A DNA stretch of 64,000 nt from assembly GCF_000004195.4 (NCBI RefSeq), contig NC_030679.2:33593712-33657711 (forward strand), written 5' to 3'. The notes under the pieces were generated by a model. The model was not told the origin of the DNA. It was given only the letters and a program-made list of their open reading frames with translations, and made no database searches. Within the stretch, counting starts at the first letter, position 1; each line of letters opens with the position of its first letter. This document shows positions 1 through 9,784 of this stretch, one piece after another. The stretch is from Xenopus tropicalis. Lineage: Eukaryota; Chordata; Amphibia; Anura; Pipidae. The position numbers and the translations under genes were made by a program.

Positions 1-320
1 CTGAGGCAGATCATTCTGTGGTGTCATTAAAGAATATCTGCGAGTATTCTGAGCATCTAACAGCATTCTTCTATAAATAGATAAGTTAATACACAGAAAT
101 GCACTCAAATGATTACAATTCATAAATACTGTCTGAAATGACTGTAACTATTTCTTATTAAGGATATAAAGCCTAAAATGAGAGATTATCATTTATCGAG
201 AGGTAGCAGTATAATTAGTCTGTTTTGGTGCAGCACAACTTGATGTAGCCCTAGGATTGTCTGTTACTCTTCTGCTCTACATACATCCTTTGCTTGTCAT
301 ATTCATTGTAAATGAGGTGA

Positions 321-645
321 TACCGGTATGGGATCCAAGGACCCGTTATCCAGAAAGCTTTGAATAGCATGAAGGTCATCACCCATAGACTTCATTTTAA
401 CCAAATAATTAAAAGTTTTTTACAGTATTGTTTTTTTCTCTGTAATAATTAAACAGTACCTTGTACTTGATCCTAACTACGATATAATTAATCTTTATTG
501 GAGGCAAAACAATCCTTTGGGGTTCAATTTATGTTTAAATTATTTTTTAGCAGGCTTGAGGTATGGACATCCAAATTACGGAAAGATTAATTATCTGGAA
601 AATCCCAGGTACCGAGTATTCTGGATAACAGGTCCCATACCTGTA
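321..645. mobile_element. Palindrome-ended MITE (TACAGGTATGGGA family)
   Basis: Begins TACCGGTATGGGATCC and ends GGTCCCATACCTGTA, with ATTATTTAG/TAATTAATC-rich arms that mirror each other. At least six more copies or part copies lie in this window (16680, 19980, 26251, 48883, 55998 and fragments). Non-autonomous DNA transposon; superfamily not certain. Confidence 0.8.
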
Positions 646-2914
646 TTTTATGGGATAACTTCATGCTATCCATGACATGACCTGCATTGGCTATTGCAAG
701 ATCAGGGTGCAAGAAACATATTATATTGGGGAAGCTCAGTACCGCAAGTGATAATACCTATGTCAATATTTTCCCCTAGACCAGACATCTACTAGCCACA
801 CAGATTTACCCCTCGGGGTTACAACAGCAGTTCAATTTCACAGTGCAGCTAGATTGCAGGTCATGGGCAGAGGAGACTTGCACTAGTTAGATACTAAGCT
901 GCAGTGTTACTATCACTTTTAAACCTGTTTCAAGTACAAGGACTTCAGCTAAATCATAACATAAACTTTAATGTACTGAACAAGCCAGCTAGTTAAAAAT
1001 TATGTCTTTTTTTATTCTCACTGACAAATTTAGCCTACAGAGCAGTGATCAGTGAAGTGCTGTCCTTCACTTCTCCAGGGCACCTGCGGAAAGGATGACA
1101 GATACAGGCATAGGTATGATGTGCCTCTATCATGCTAGGTGACAAGAAATAAATTAACTGCCCCTTTGGTATCGCTAACAGCAAAGCACATTCTTTTAAG
1201 CAGCAGAACTGGCATGGGTTTATTTCAGCAAGGCCTGCTCTAGATGTATGTGCTGAACATTTCACCATGACAAAGAGTAGCTCACCTCTGTCTAGTCCTG
1301 CTCCTTGTACTTGCAGGTGTGTGGGAGCAGTTGAAGTGCGAGGCTCGCTTTTCTCCACACTTGGCCAGGAATGTTTGGAATCCCAGCTCTGCATGAGATG
1401 AGGGAGGGAAGAGGTGGAAAAATCTCATATCCCCTCCCAATGGAAGGGGTACTGGAATTCTGCTGGTTAACTTTACTGCTCTCCTCTAGGCACAGAATAG
1501 TGCTTTCTAACATTCACAGTTAGGCAGAATTTTTTCAATGTAGCAGTAAGCAAACATACTAGAGCCTTTGTATTTCATACCATATTATGGTATTTCGTAA
1601 TCAAGACCCTAATAAAATAAGTATTATGCCTTAAGGGGCAAGAAAACTTTATTATAAACAGTTTTAGTCATTAATGAAGAACTTTAAATATTTTTCCAGG
1701 CAGCTTGGTGGTTAATACAACAGGATGCTAGAATAGGCTGTGATTAGACCCACTGGTCTAGTTACCTTTTCTATTTAAGATAATGGATAGATTAAATAAA
1801 ATATAGATTTAAAACTGCATTGAGTCTAAACCTAAAAAAAAAATGTGTACAGCACTGTATAAAAGCAACACTGTATGTAAAAACAATACATTACTGCAAT
1901 TACTTTTAGTTTGGAAATCATTTACTGAATTTAGATTGGAACTGGGTTATTGTTTTAGGTCAGGAATAAACCTATGGGTAAAAACTTAAAAATATAAAAA
2001 TATGTCCCCATGATGTTTATGAAAACGTACCATCCTACAAAGCTAAATATAAGTGTATATTTGATGTAAATATTTTTTGGGGTTAAGAAGTGTCCCAAAG
2101 GAAGCCCACCCAGACAGAGGAAGAGCAAACAAATTCCTTTTGAATAGTGTAGTGTCTGGAATCAGACCTAGGACACTGGTGCTGCAAGGTGGCAATGCAA
2201 AACACACTGGGGCAAATACGTTTGCTCTGGATGCCTTGCCACAAAACCTTCGCTTGTGGAGATGCTTTCTTAAATTTACTTTAAGACTCGGGCCACTTGC
2301 CACGTTGCTCTAATGCCCCGGGTGCAGTGCCCCCAACCCATAGCCAGGGAAGAGCAAACAGACAAGCAGAACTTCAGCAGATGGACATGTACTCTGGGAC
2401 CCAGTAGAATCGGTTAAAATAGAAGCTTTATTTTTACACTAATTAACTGCTTCTTAAAAGTCGTAATCATAAGCATCATCTGCCTGCATAGGCACTGTCT
2501 GCTACTGCAGTTTTGCTAGAAAGTGTTGATCAGCCTGGCTCAAAACTTAAGGAGAATAGGCTGATGGCTTATAATGAAAACAGACCTCTGCAAAGGTATT
2601 ACCTACTTTGCCTGGTACTTTACACTTGAAAGCGTTGTAACTATTTCCCTATAAATGCAACTCTTCTTTTGTGCCAGGATGTTTCCTTTAGAATCTTTAA
2701 AGAGGATACAAGTGTTGATGTGGTTGCATTAAGGCTACAATTCCAACAATAAAATACATATAGGTAAATACTGCGGTGCTCCTAAACTTTTATGCTATTG
2801 TTACAAGGAGTGCTTTGCAACCGTGACTTGAGCATGAAGCGTGAAAAGCACATCTGATGACCCCCTACAGGGGACTTAACTGCAAACCTATTATTTATTA
2901 CAATGCTTGTTCTC

Positions 2915-2975
2915 AGGGCTGGAACTAGGGGTCGGCAGAAGAGGTAATGGTGCAGGTGTTGTGCTTGTCCTAGGG
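2915..2975. mobile_element. Fragment of hAT-like element
   Basis: CAGGGCTGGAACTAGGGGT matches the terminal part of the elements at 43772 and 55282. Only about 60 bases are recognisable. Confidence 0.45.
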
Positions 2976-4422
2976 CAGTGGCTTAACACTGCTTGTTCTC
3001 CCTGTGCGCTGCGTATCCTAGTAAATACATGTGTAACTGCACTAAATCTGTACTTAGCAAATGTTTTTCAGAGATCGGCAACTAATAGAAGAACCTAAAC
3101 ATCTTTTAGGTTATGCAAAAAACTTGCACTGTTGTGCCTTTTATTCCACCCCTCTGTTTTAACTGCATGTCACATGACTTGGAAGAGACGGGAGCCTAGA
3201 GAAGCAGATTGTAATTGTGAAACCTAAAATACACGCATCAAGTAATGACAGTCCCGTAGATTATGATCATCTAGTACTACTGACACAAAATATGCTACTC
3301 CTTTCATTCTTTTTTAGCCCCAATGTAGACTGTGCTTCGCTTCTCTTGCCTTTATCTCCTGGGGTGGGTAGGGGGTAGGAGGGGTAACACCTGTATTGGT
3401 GAGAGATGTGTCCTTCCCCTGCCCCTCACAAAGTGCAGCCCTTATTAATACAGTCAGTGCTGTATTAGTGAAGGGAGACCCAGGTTTCTGTGCACAGCTC
3501 TGTCTACAGCTGTTTAAACAATGGCCAATTGCAGCATTTTTTATGCACTATGCACACTGTATGAAGGAGCCTGGTTGGCAATAATGTTCTGAAGGATCCT
3601 GGCACAGATTTGAGGTTGGCCTCTATCCTGGATCCTACCATGCATAAAAAAGTGTAACATTTTTTTATCAAGAATGAAACACCAGAAACATATTTAATAC
3701 TTCTCCTACACTGATTTACGTTAAAAAAAGTGAAATATTCATTTTCAGCCCAAAATTAAGACACCATATAAATAATGATACTAACAATAAATTATTGCTG
3801 CTTTGTCAGTCTATGCACTTGAGAAACATGTACTGAAGATTATTGTACGCTCTGAAGCAATGCAGTTGAACACAAAGTGCACAACATATCCAGTTTACCA
3901 TACATTATTAAAATGATGATATCTTTGGAGCCCTCCTTGATAAGTTCAGTGATTATAAACCTACCTTGTAAAGTCACACCCAACCTTTGGGCTTCTGAAT
4001 AGACAGCCCTACTCTAAACAAAAATGAAATAGTATTGTCATAAATTCTATTACAAATTATTTTTTTATTCATTTTGATTTTTTTTTTTACAATGTGCATT
4101 TCATTAAAGCATTTTTTCAACAGGATATGACATGGAAAGACAAATAAATAGAAAAAAAATAAGATAAGGTAAAGTCACTATTAATAGCATATAACTAGGT
4201 AGCTCCTTGCACATATTGTTAAATAAATATGTGATGAATGGTATTTAATGAAATGGAACACACAAAGATATTGTATATGGATATTGTAGCTCCTGCTGTA
4301 TAAGAACCCCCAGTAACCCTACACATTATACTGGGAGAGCAGCTGGGAGTTCTAACTAAACATGAGCTTATCTACTCATCAGTAACTCCAACTGAGGCAA
4401 CTGTTGGCCTGTTGAATGTGTT

Positions 4423-4425
<3 letters not shown>

Positions 4426-4512
<87 letters not shown>
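4426..4512. repeat. (AT)n microsatellite
   Basis: Two AT runs separated by cagtga. It leads into the row of hairpin elements at 4512-5420, each of which is bordered by another AT run. Confidence 0.95.
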
Positions 4513-4517
<5 letters not shown>

Positions 4518-5100
4518 CAGTCTTTGCAGTGTCTGCACTCAAATGCCATAAACTTTATTTCTTGCGGGGTGCATGGCCAAATGTAATTATTTAGCAAAAA
4601 ACGTTTCAAGACCTGCACACCCTTTTAAAAATGATCACAAGTTTATTGCTAGGACCTTTCTCAAGGATGGCAGGTCTTGAAACTTTTTTTTGCTATATAT
4701 ATATATAATCAAAATGCAGATGCACACCAGGCATTTTTACTAAAAAAAACAACTTTTATTCAGCATCATTTAAAAGAAAACAGGCTGACGTTTCAGTCCA
4801 CATCTAGGATCTTTCTGAAGACACAGTTTTCATTCAAAAACAATAACATATATATATATATATATACTGTAGAAATGACCAGCAACACCGAGATCTCTTG
4901 TGAAAAAAACGTGTATTTTTAAAACAGCATAAACAGCCGACGTTACGTTTCTGGATATTTAAGGGTGTGTGGTATAAGCATGGTTGCCTTGAGAAAGGTC
5001 CCGATGGGGACCGAAACGTAACGTTGGCTGTTCATGCGTTTTTAATACACAATTGACTGTTTTTGGAATATAACTCGGTGTTGCTGGTCTTTTTGGGATA
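4513..5100. mobile_element. Row of AT-linked hairpin elements, hammerhead-like
   Basis: Three related segments (about 4520-4690, 4705-4845 and 4866-5100) are joined by short (AT)n tracts. Each holds a hairpin flanked by a GAAACGT-type box. The clearest is at 4979-5030: CTTGAGAAAGGTCCC, a GATG loop, GGGACCGAAACGTAACG. The flanks GCATG and CATGC pair around it. This layout recalls hammerhead ribozymes in pseudo-LTRs of Penelope-like elements, but the core is TTGAGAAA rather than CTGANGA. No protein-coding part remains. Confidence 0.45.
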
Positions 5101-5114
5101 TATATACATATATA

Positions 5115-5299
5115 GGCAAAGTGACAGCACTCACGGGATTTCTCAAAATAAGTAAAAATAACAAAAGTGTAGAGTTGCTGGACGAAGGTTCCAGTAAGAA
5201 ACTGAAACGTAGGATCAATAAAACCTCACCTCATTGCAACTCTACACTTTTGTTATTTTTACTTATTTTGAGAAATCCCGTGAGTGCTGTCACTTTGCC
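5115..5299. mobile_element. Perfect inverted repeat, 63-bp arms
   Basis: 5115-5177 is the exact reverse complement of 5237-5299, ending GGCAAAGTGACAGCACTCAC and its mirror. The 59-base loop contains GGACGAAGGTTCC and ACTGAAACGTAGG, the same box as in the neighbouring hairpin elements. Bordered by AT runs. Confidence 0.85.
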
Positions 5300-5372
5300 T
5301 TGAAATATTTTATTTTATTGCTCTAGCACCCGGGTATCTTGAAAAAACTAAAGGAGTGCTTCCAAACCCGCA

Positions 5373-5375
<3 letters not shown>

Positions 5376-5411
<36 letters not shown>
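5376..5411. repeat. (AT)n microsatellite
   Basis: Uninterrupted AT run that closes the cluster of hairpin elements. Confidence 0.9.
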
Positions 5412-5413
<2 letters not shown>

Positions 5414-5455
5414 AAGGCTATTGTGATACTAATATCTACAGTTAGTATTACTGGT

Positions 5456-5595
5456 TGTATATATATAGTTTATGTATGTGGGTGTATAGATTGGTTAGTA
5501 TAGGTTGTGTGCTGGGTTTACTCGGATGGGTTGAACTTGATGGACAATGGTCTTTTTTCAACCCTATGTAACTATGTAACTATGTAACTATGTTA
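5456..5595 (+). mobile_element. CR1-type retroposon, 3' end
   Basis: GGGTTTACTCGGATGGGTTG followed by a CTTTTTTCAACCCTATGTAAC tail with ATGTAACT repeats. This is the standard 3' end seen in the longer CR1 copies at 49199 and 57940. No coding part. Confidence 0.75.
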
Positions 5596-6064
5596 GTTTT
5601 TGTTTTGTTAATTTGAGCCAATAAATGTTGTTGTTTTTATTCCACTGAAATTTCTGTTGTCTATTCATATACTGATTCAGGACCTATCAGTGGGATATAA
5701 CTATTAGATTCCCTTTCTGAAACCTTATTTATTACTGAATTGTAGGAATGAACCTGGGCTGCAGTTGTCGTCTGTGGAAAGAATACGGCATCCTGCCATC
5801 CTACCGAATTTTCTTCACTTTTCTGTGAAAACACATAAATACAATCCACTGCAAAGTGTTTTAAGTTCTTGTCTATTTAAATAAGTGAATTTGCGTATTT
5901 CACTCTTCCTTAACTCCCAGCTTCTCTTTTTCCACTTTCTCCTGCTGCTGGACAATATACAACGGACATGTGTAAAATCCTAAAACTTTATTCTAAAAGA
6001 TATTAAAATTACAAACACCATAAAAATTGCACCCATCGGGAGTCCTTTTATAAACTGCCCCATT

Positions 6065-6236
6065 GCCGCCCACATAATCCGATCGTCTGGCCCCAGGGCC
6101 AAACGATCGGATTATTATTTTTTTTACCTAAATGGTCCCCGATATCGCCCACCCGTAGGTGGGGATATCGGGGGAAGATCCGCTCGCTTGGCGACATCGC
6201 CAAGCGAGCGGATCTGCTCGTGTATGGCCACCTTTA
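6065..6236. mobile_element. DNA-transposon remnant with internal hairpins
   Basis: Contains two strong inverted repeats (AATCCGATCGTCTGGCC / GGCCAAACGATCGGATT and GATCCGCTCGCTTGGCGA / TCGCCAAGCGAGCGGATC). The right end TGTATGGCCACCTT is shared with the element at 31577. The CpG content comes from the element and is not a promoter. Confidence 0.6.
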
Positions 6237-7825
6237 GGCATCTCTCCACTGGCATGGCCCACCAGAGTACTTTGTAATGCCACATGCAATGCTGTGGGCA
6301 GGGGTACCACTACTGGTACATGGAATTATTGTCCGATATGTGATGCACAGAGCTAAATTTATTCTTTATATTACAATTGTACAATTGTATTTATTAGGTA
6401 GGTGAAAATAAAAGATCAGTGTATTTTCAAATGATTTCCATTTTTCTCTGATGGGGTCAAAGGAAGAATAGAGAACCAGAAAGAAAGGTAGTTAATAAAA
6501 ACACACATCAAATAAACTTTCAGCAAGACTTAACCACTAATGTTGGTGTTTCTAGGAGTGGGTGGATAGGGCTTCTACCAGTTAGGGTATTGGGTCTGGG
6601 TGCAGCACTGCCTGCATTCTCCAGTTCTTTATCCATGATCAGCAGCAGCCAATCTCTGGTTGCTATGGGTTACTGCCCACAGGCAACTTTGCCCCATGTG
6701 GATAACCACAATTTATAATCTTTTCATCGGAGATTGAAAGTAAATATTCCCATTTGTTAATGATGCCCTTCAATAATCTATATATTTTTTTTTGGCCTTG
6801 TATTGTGACTCTCTGAATGCCGAATATCAGACCATATATCACAGTCACCAGGCTGCGATCCTATGGTGCCATAAACAGTTCCAACATGAAGACAAAACTA
6901 TTTAGTGCAATAACTTTGGCCAGGCAGAATGTGAATTGGCATTAGCATCCCTGTGAATAAAGTCTGCATTATAGATGCACTACCAGAAATCTATGCAGAA
7001 GAGATAGTAATTCTACATACCCTCTCTGTCACTGTGCATATGTTATATTAACCATAGTGCATTACAATAAAGACAGCTTGTGAGCCAGGTGGGGTGCTAC
7101 TAGAAAATGTAAGGTATTTATTTCAATAGCACCACAATGTACACGGTGCTTTATAAGGCACAAACATAAAAGGGGTATAGTTATAATAAATAACAGTGAG
7201 AATAGATAAATCAATGCTCAAGTTCTTAGGTGATTTCAATAAGCAGTTTATAAGCTCTTCAGGGCAGGGGCCTCGTGTAATCTATTAGAAATAAATAATG
7301 TATTGTAATGTAAATAATTTGTATAACTGCAAGGTGTGCCACTAACTAAGGTGCGCATACCTTTAATCCACATTCAATATATATGAACCTGTTACAGTGC
7401 ACTTTCTGTTGTGTTTATATCTCTACACAGCTACCAGGTGCCACCACTGTAATACAATTCTGGTCACTGCCTATCTCTATTAGCTAACTTGTGTGTTGTT
7501 TTCTGCTTTCATCAGTAATTTGTGCATTCGAGATCCCAGTAGTGCCCATAGTGTGGCTTATTATTTTCTGGCTAGGATTTAAGAAGCATTATTTCTCTGG
7601 CTACACTAATGCTATTTCCTGGTTATGTGTAAATATAAGCCCCTACATTCAGGACATTCTGGTAGGTCTAACATTACTGAGCAAAAGCTGAAAGGCATGT
7701 ACCAATAGCATGTGGGACACATACAGTATACTCATACCAGAAAGGCCTAAGTACTGATAAAAGTGTAAGAAAAGTGTAGGAAAAGAACCTCTTAGGGTGC
7801 AATTCACCTAGCAATTGTGAACAAT

Positions 7826-8250
7826 TTAAAGGAACAGTAACACCAAAAAATGAAAGAGCTTTAAAGTAATGAAAATATAATGCATTGTTGCCCTGCACTG
7901 GTAAAACAGGTGTGTTTGCTATAGTAACACTACTATAATTTATATAATAAGCTGCTGTGTAGCCACGGGGGCAGCCATTCAAGCTGGAAAAAAGGAGAAA
8001 AGGCACAGGTTACATAGCAGATAACAGATAAGTTCTGTAGAATACAATAGTGTTTTATCTGTTATCTGCTATGTGCCTGTGCCTTTTCTCCTTTGAATGG
8101 CTGCCTCCATGGCTACATAGCAGCTTATTTATATAAATTATAGTAGACTTTCTGAAGTAAACACACAACTTTTACCAGTGCAGGGCAGCAGCACATTATA
8201 TTTTAGTTACTTTTATACACTTTCATTTTTTGGTGTTACTGGTCCTTTAA
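7826..8250. mobile_element. T2-type MITE, long palindrome
   Basis: Starts TTAAAGGAACAGTAACACCA and ends TGGTGTTACTGGTCCTTTAA with TTAA duplicated. Most of the element folds on itself: the TTACATAGCAGATAACAGAT region near 8020 mirrors the ATCTGTTATCTGCTATG near 8060. The TTAAAGG ends with TTAA target fit the Xenopus T2 (Kolobok-like) family. Confidence 0.85.
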
Positions 8251-8835
8251 TGAATAGTGCAAAGTGTTTGTCGGCACCCCCGGCACAAAGTTGCTTGCAG
8301 CTCAGCAGCGCCCTGTGCTGCTTTGGAGGCACCTTGCACACACACATATGAACTGCATAAATAATATCCATAAAAAAGGCATCCAAGGGGTGCCCACCTG
8401 TTCTACATGCTGAACGGATTTGTGCCAGCCAGTGTGCCATTCACAGTGAGGTGCAAACTTATGTGCCTCATACTGGAGCTGCAGTTGCGTGAATTTGCAA
8501 AAGAAATTTTAAAAATGATGCTTTTGCCTTTTTTTTTGTGGCCTTTGCCACTTGGTATTATAAAATGATTTCTGTGGGACACCTGCAGCTCATCCCATTT
8601 TATTCTCTGTTGCGCTCTTACCCATCATGCCTTCAGTAGCTTTTGAGCTGTGTATGAGTTCCTAAGTACATTTCCAAGACATTTTCTGTGTGGAATCTTG
8701 CTCTCACTACGGTTCCCTGCGATTCATTTGGGCATTTTTATTCTTTAAAACCGAGCACATAGAGGACTCATTTACATCCAGAAGTGCAGTGGGCAACTTG
8801 CACTTTTCCCCACAGTTAGTTGTGCATGACACCAC

Positions 8836-8905
8836 TTTTATAAAAAGTACTTGCTTCAAAATGCACTCTTTGCACTTCTATATAGTTGCGCTCTGTGCCG
8901 CTCAC
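8836..8905. repeat. Dispersed repeat fragment
   Basis: TTCAAAATGCACTCTTTGCA and the following bases resemble 61955-62000 (CATCAAAATGCACTTCTTGC). A third relative lies near 39600-39790. Family not recognised. Confidence 0.4.
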
Positions 8906-9014
8906 TTATTCCTGTTGCTAAACCTTTTGACTCCCCCTGGAATCCACTAGTGGTCAACTTATCAGCAGCCAGTAGAACTAACATTGACATTAAAACAGAG
9001 GTTGAAAATAAGCT

Positions 9015-9020
9015 TTTATT
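9015..9020 (-). promoter_or_regulatory. Second candidate poly(A) signal, WWC1
   Basis: AATAAA on the minus strand about 700 bases after the stop. It could serve a longer 3' UTR; there is no other support. Confidence 0.25.
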
Positions 9021-9360
9021 ACGAAAATTCCATTTGACCGTAACTATGCACCACTAAACGTTCTTCACATTAATATTTTAGACCAATATAAGAAACTGGT
9101 AACTTTAATCGATTTTTTTTTCCATGTATCTTTCCATCGAAACCACAATGTGGTAAGTGCATTTCAAAATATATTTCAAACTGTATTATATCATAAAAAT
9201 GTCTATACAACACGTATGATCTCCAATGCGTTTGCTAAAACATCTGATACAAAATAGTTAATGGCCACAAAGTGGTGTGAATCTAATAAAGCGCACAATA
9301 TATGTACTAAGGATTCCTGTGGTTTTTTTTTTTTTTAGTAGAAGTCTCTTTTAATTTAAT

Positions 9361-9366
9361 TTTATT
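9361..9366 (-). promoter_or_regulatory. Poly(A) signal AATAAA, WWC1
   Basis: Reads AATAAA on the minus strand, 352 bases after the stop codon, followed by ATTAAATTAAAAG and then an A-rich tract at 9322-9336. Confidence 0.5.
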
Positions 9367-9717
9367 GCATTTTAAATCTCTGCAGCGGACTGTACAAAAT
9401 GATACTTTGCAAACACAACAACATCTGATTCTCTTTCAAACAGTTTATCTGATAATACAGCCCTAAATATACACGCTATACAAAGTTGGAAAAGGAATGC
9501 TGGTTTTGTAATAATGACTAAAAAAACAAAATGTTCGCTGATGTTGTGGTACCTGAAGCCAGTGTTACTGTGCTGGTTATTGCAACCCAAAATAAAAAAG
9601 GACATGAAACTCTGTACCTTCATTACACCACACAATGACATTTCCGAGGCACCGGGCTGCACTTTGCATTGCAGTGGCGCTCAGAACAGAAAAACAAAAA
9701 ATACTTTATGGTGATTA
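9361..9717 (-). other. wwc1: WWC1 3' untranslated region (shortest form)
   Basis: AT-rich sequence after the stop, running to the first AATAAA on the minus strand. A transcript using this signal would have a 3' UTR of about 0.37 kb. A second AATAAA at 9015-9020 would give about 0.7 kb. The extent is inferred from the signals only. Confidence 0.5.
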
Positions 9718-9784
9718 TTAAACATCATCTGCTGTGAGTGTAGGTAGGTTCATTCTTGGTCGAGTGAAAAATGCCATCTTCTCT
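9718..9784 (-). CDS. wwc1: WWC1 exon 23: C terminus with PDZ ligand
   Basis: Encodes the last 21 residues ([20 protein letters not shown] then V) and a TAA stop at 9718-9720. Human ends [19 protein letters not shown]. The terminal ADDV is a class III-like PDZ ligand and is fully conserved. Acceptor tttcag. Confidence 0.97.

Larger units (their letters stand above)
1..9014. other. 3' flank of WWC1, no gene recognised
   Basis: In mammals RARS1 follows WWC1 in the same orientation. No arginyl-tRNA synthetase exon or CpG-rich promoter is visible on the minus strand here. The stretch holds several mobile-element remnants, listed separately. In 650-2900, 2980-4420 and 6300-7800 I see only AT-rich unique sequence and old repeat fragments (for example about 7250-7330, which looks like an L2-type 3' end). 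Confidence 0.6.

Noticed and set aside
4979..5030. Calling this a functional hammerhead ribozyme
   Set aside because: The first core strand lacks CTGANGA, so catalysis cannot be claimed; kept only as a resemblance.
1..9000. Possible RARS1 5' exons downstream of WWC1
   Set aside because: Expected from mammalian gene order, but no matching peptide or CpG-rich promoter was seen on the minus strand; probably left of the window.
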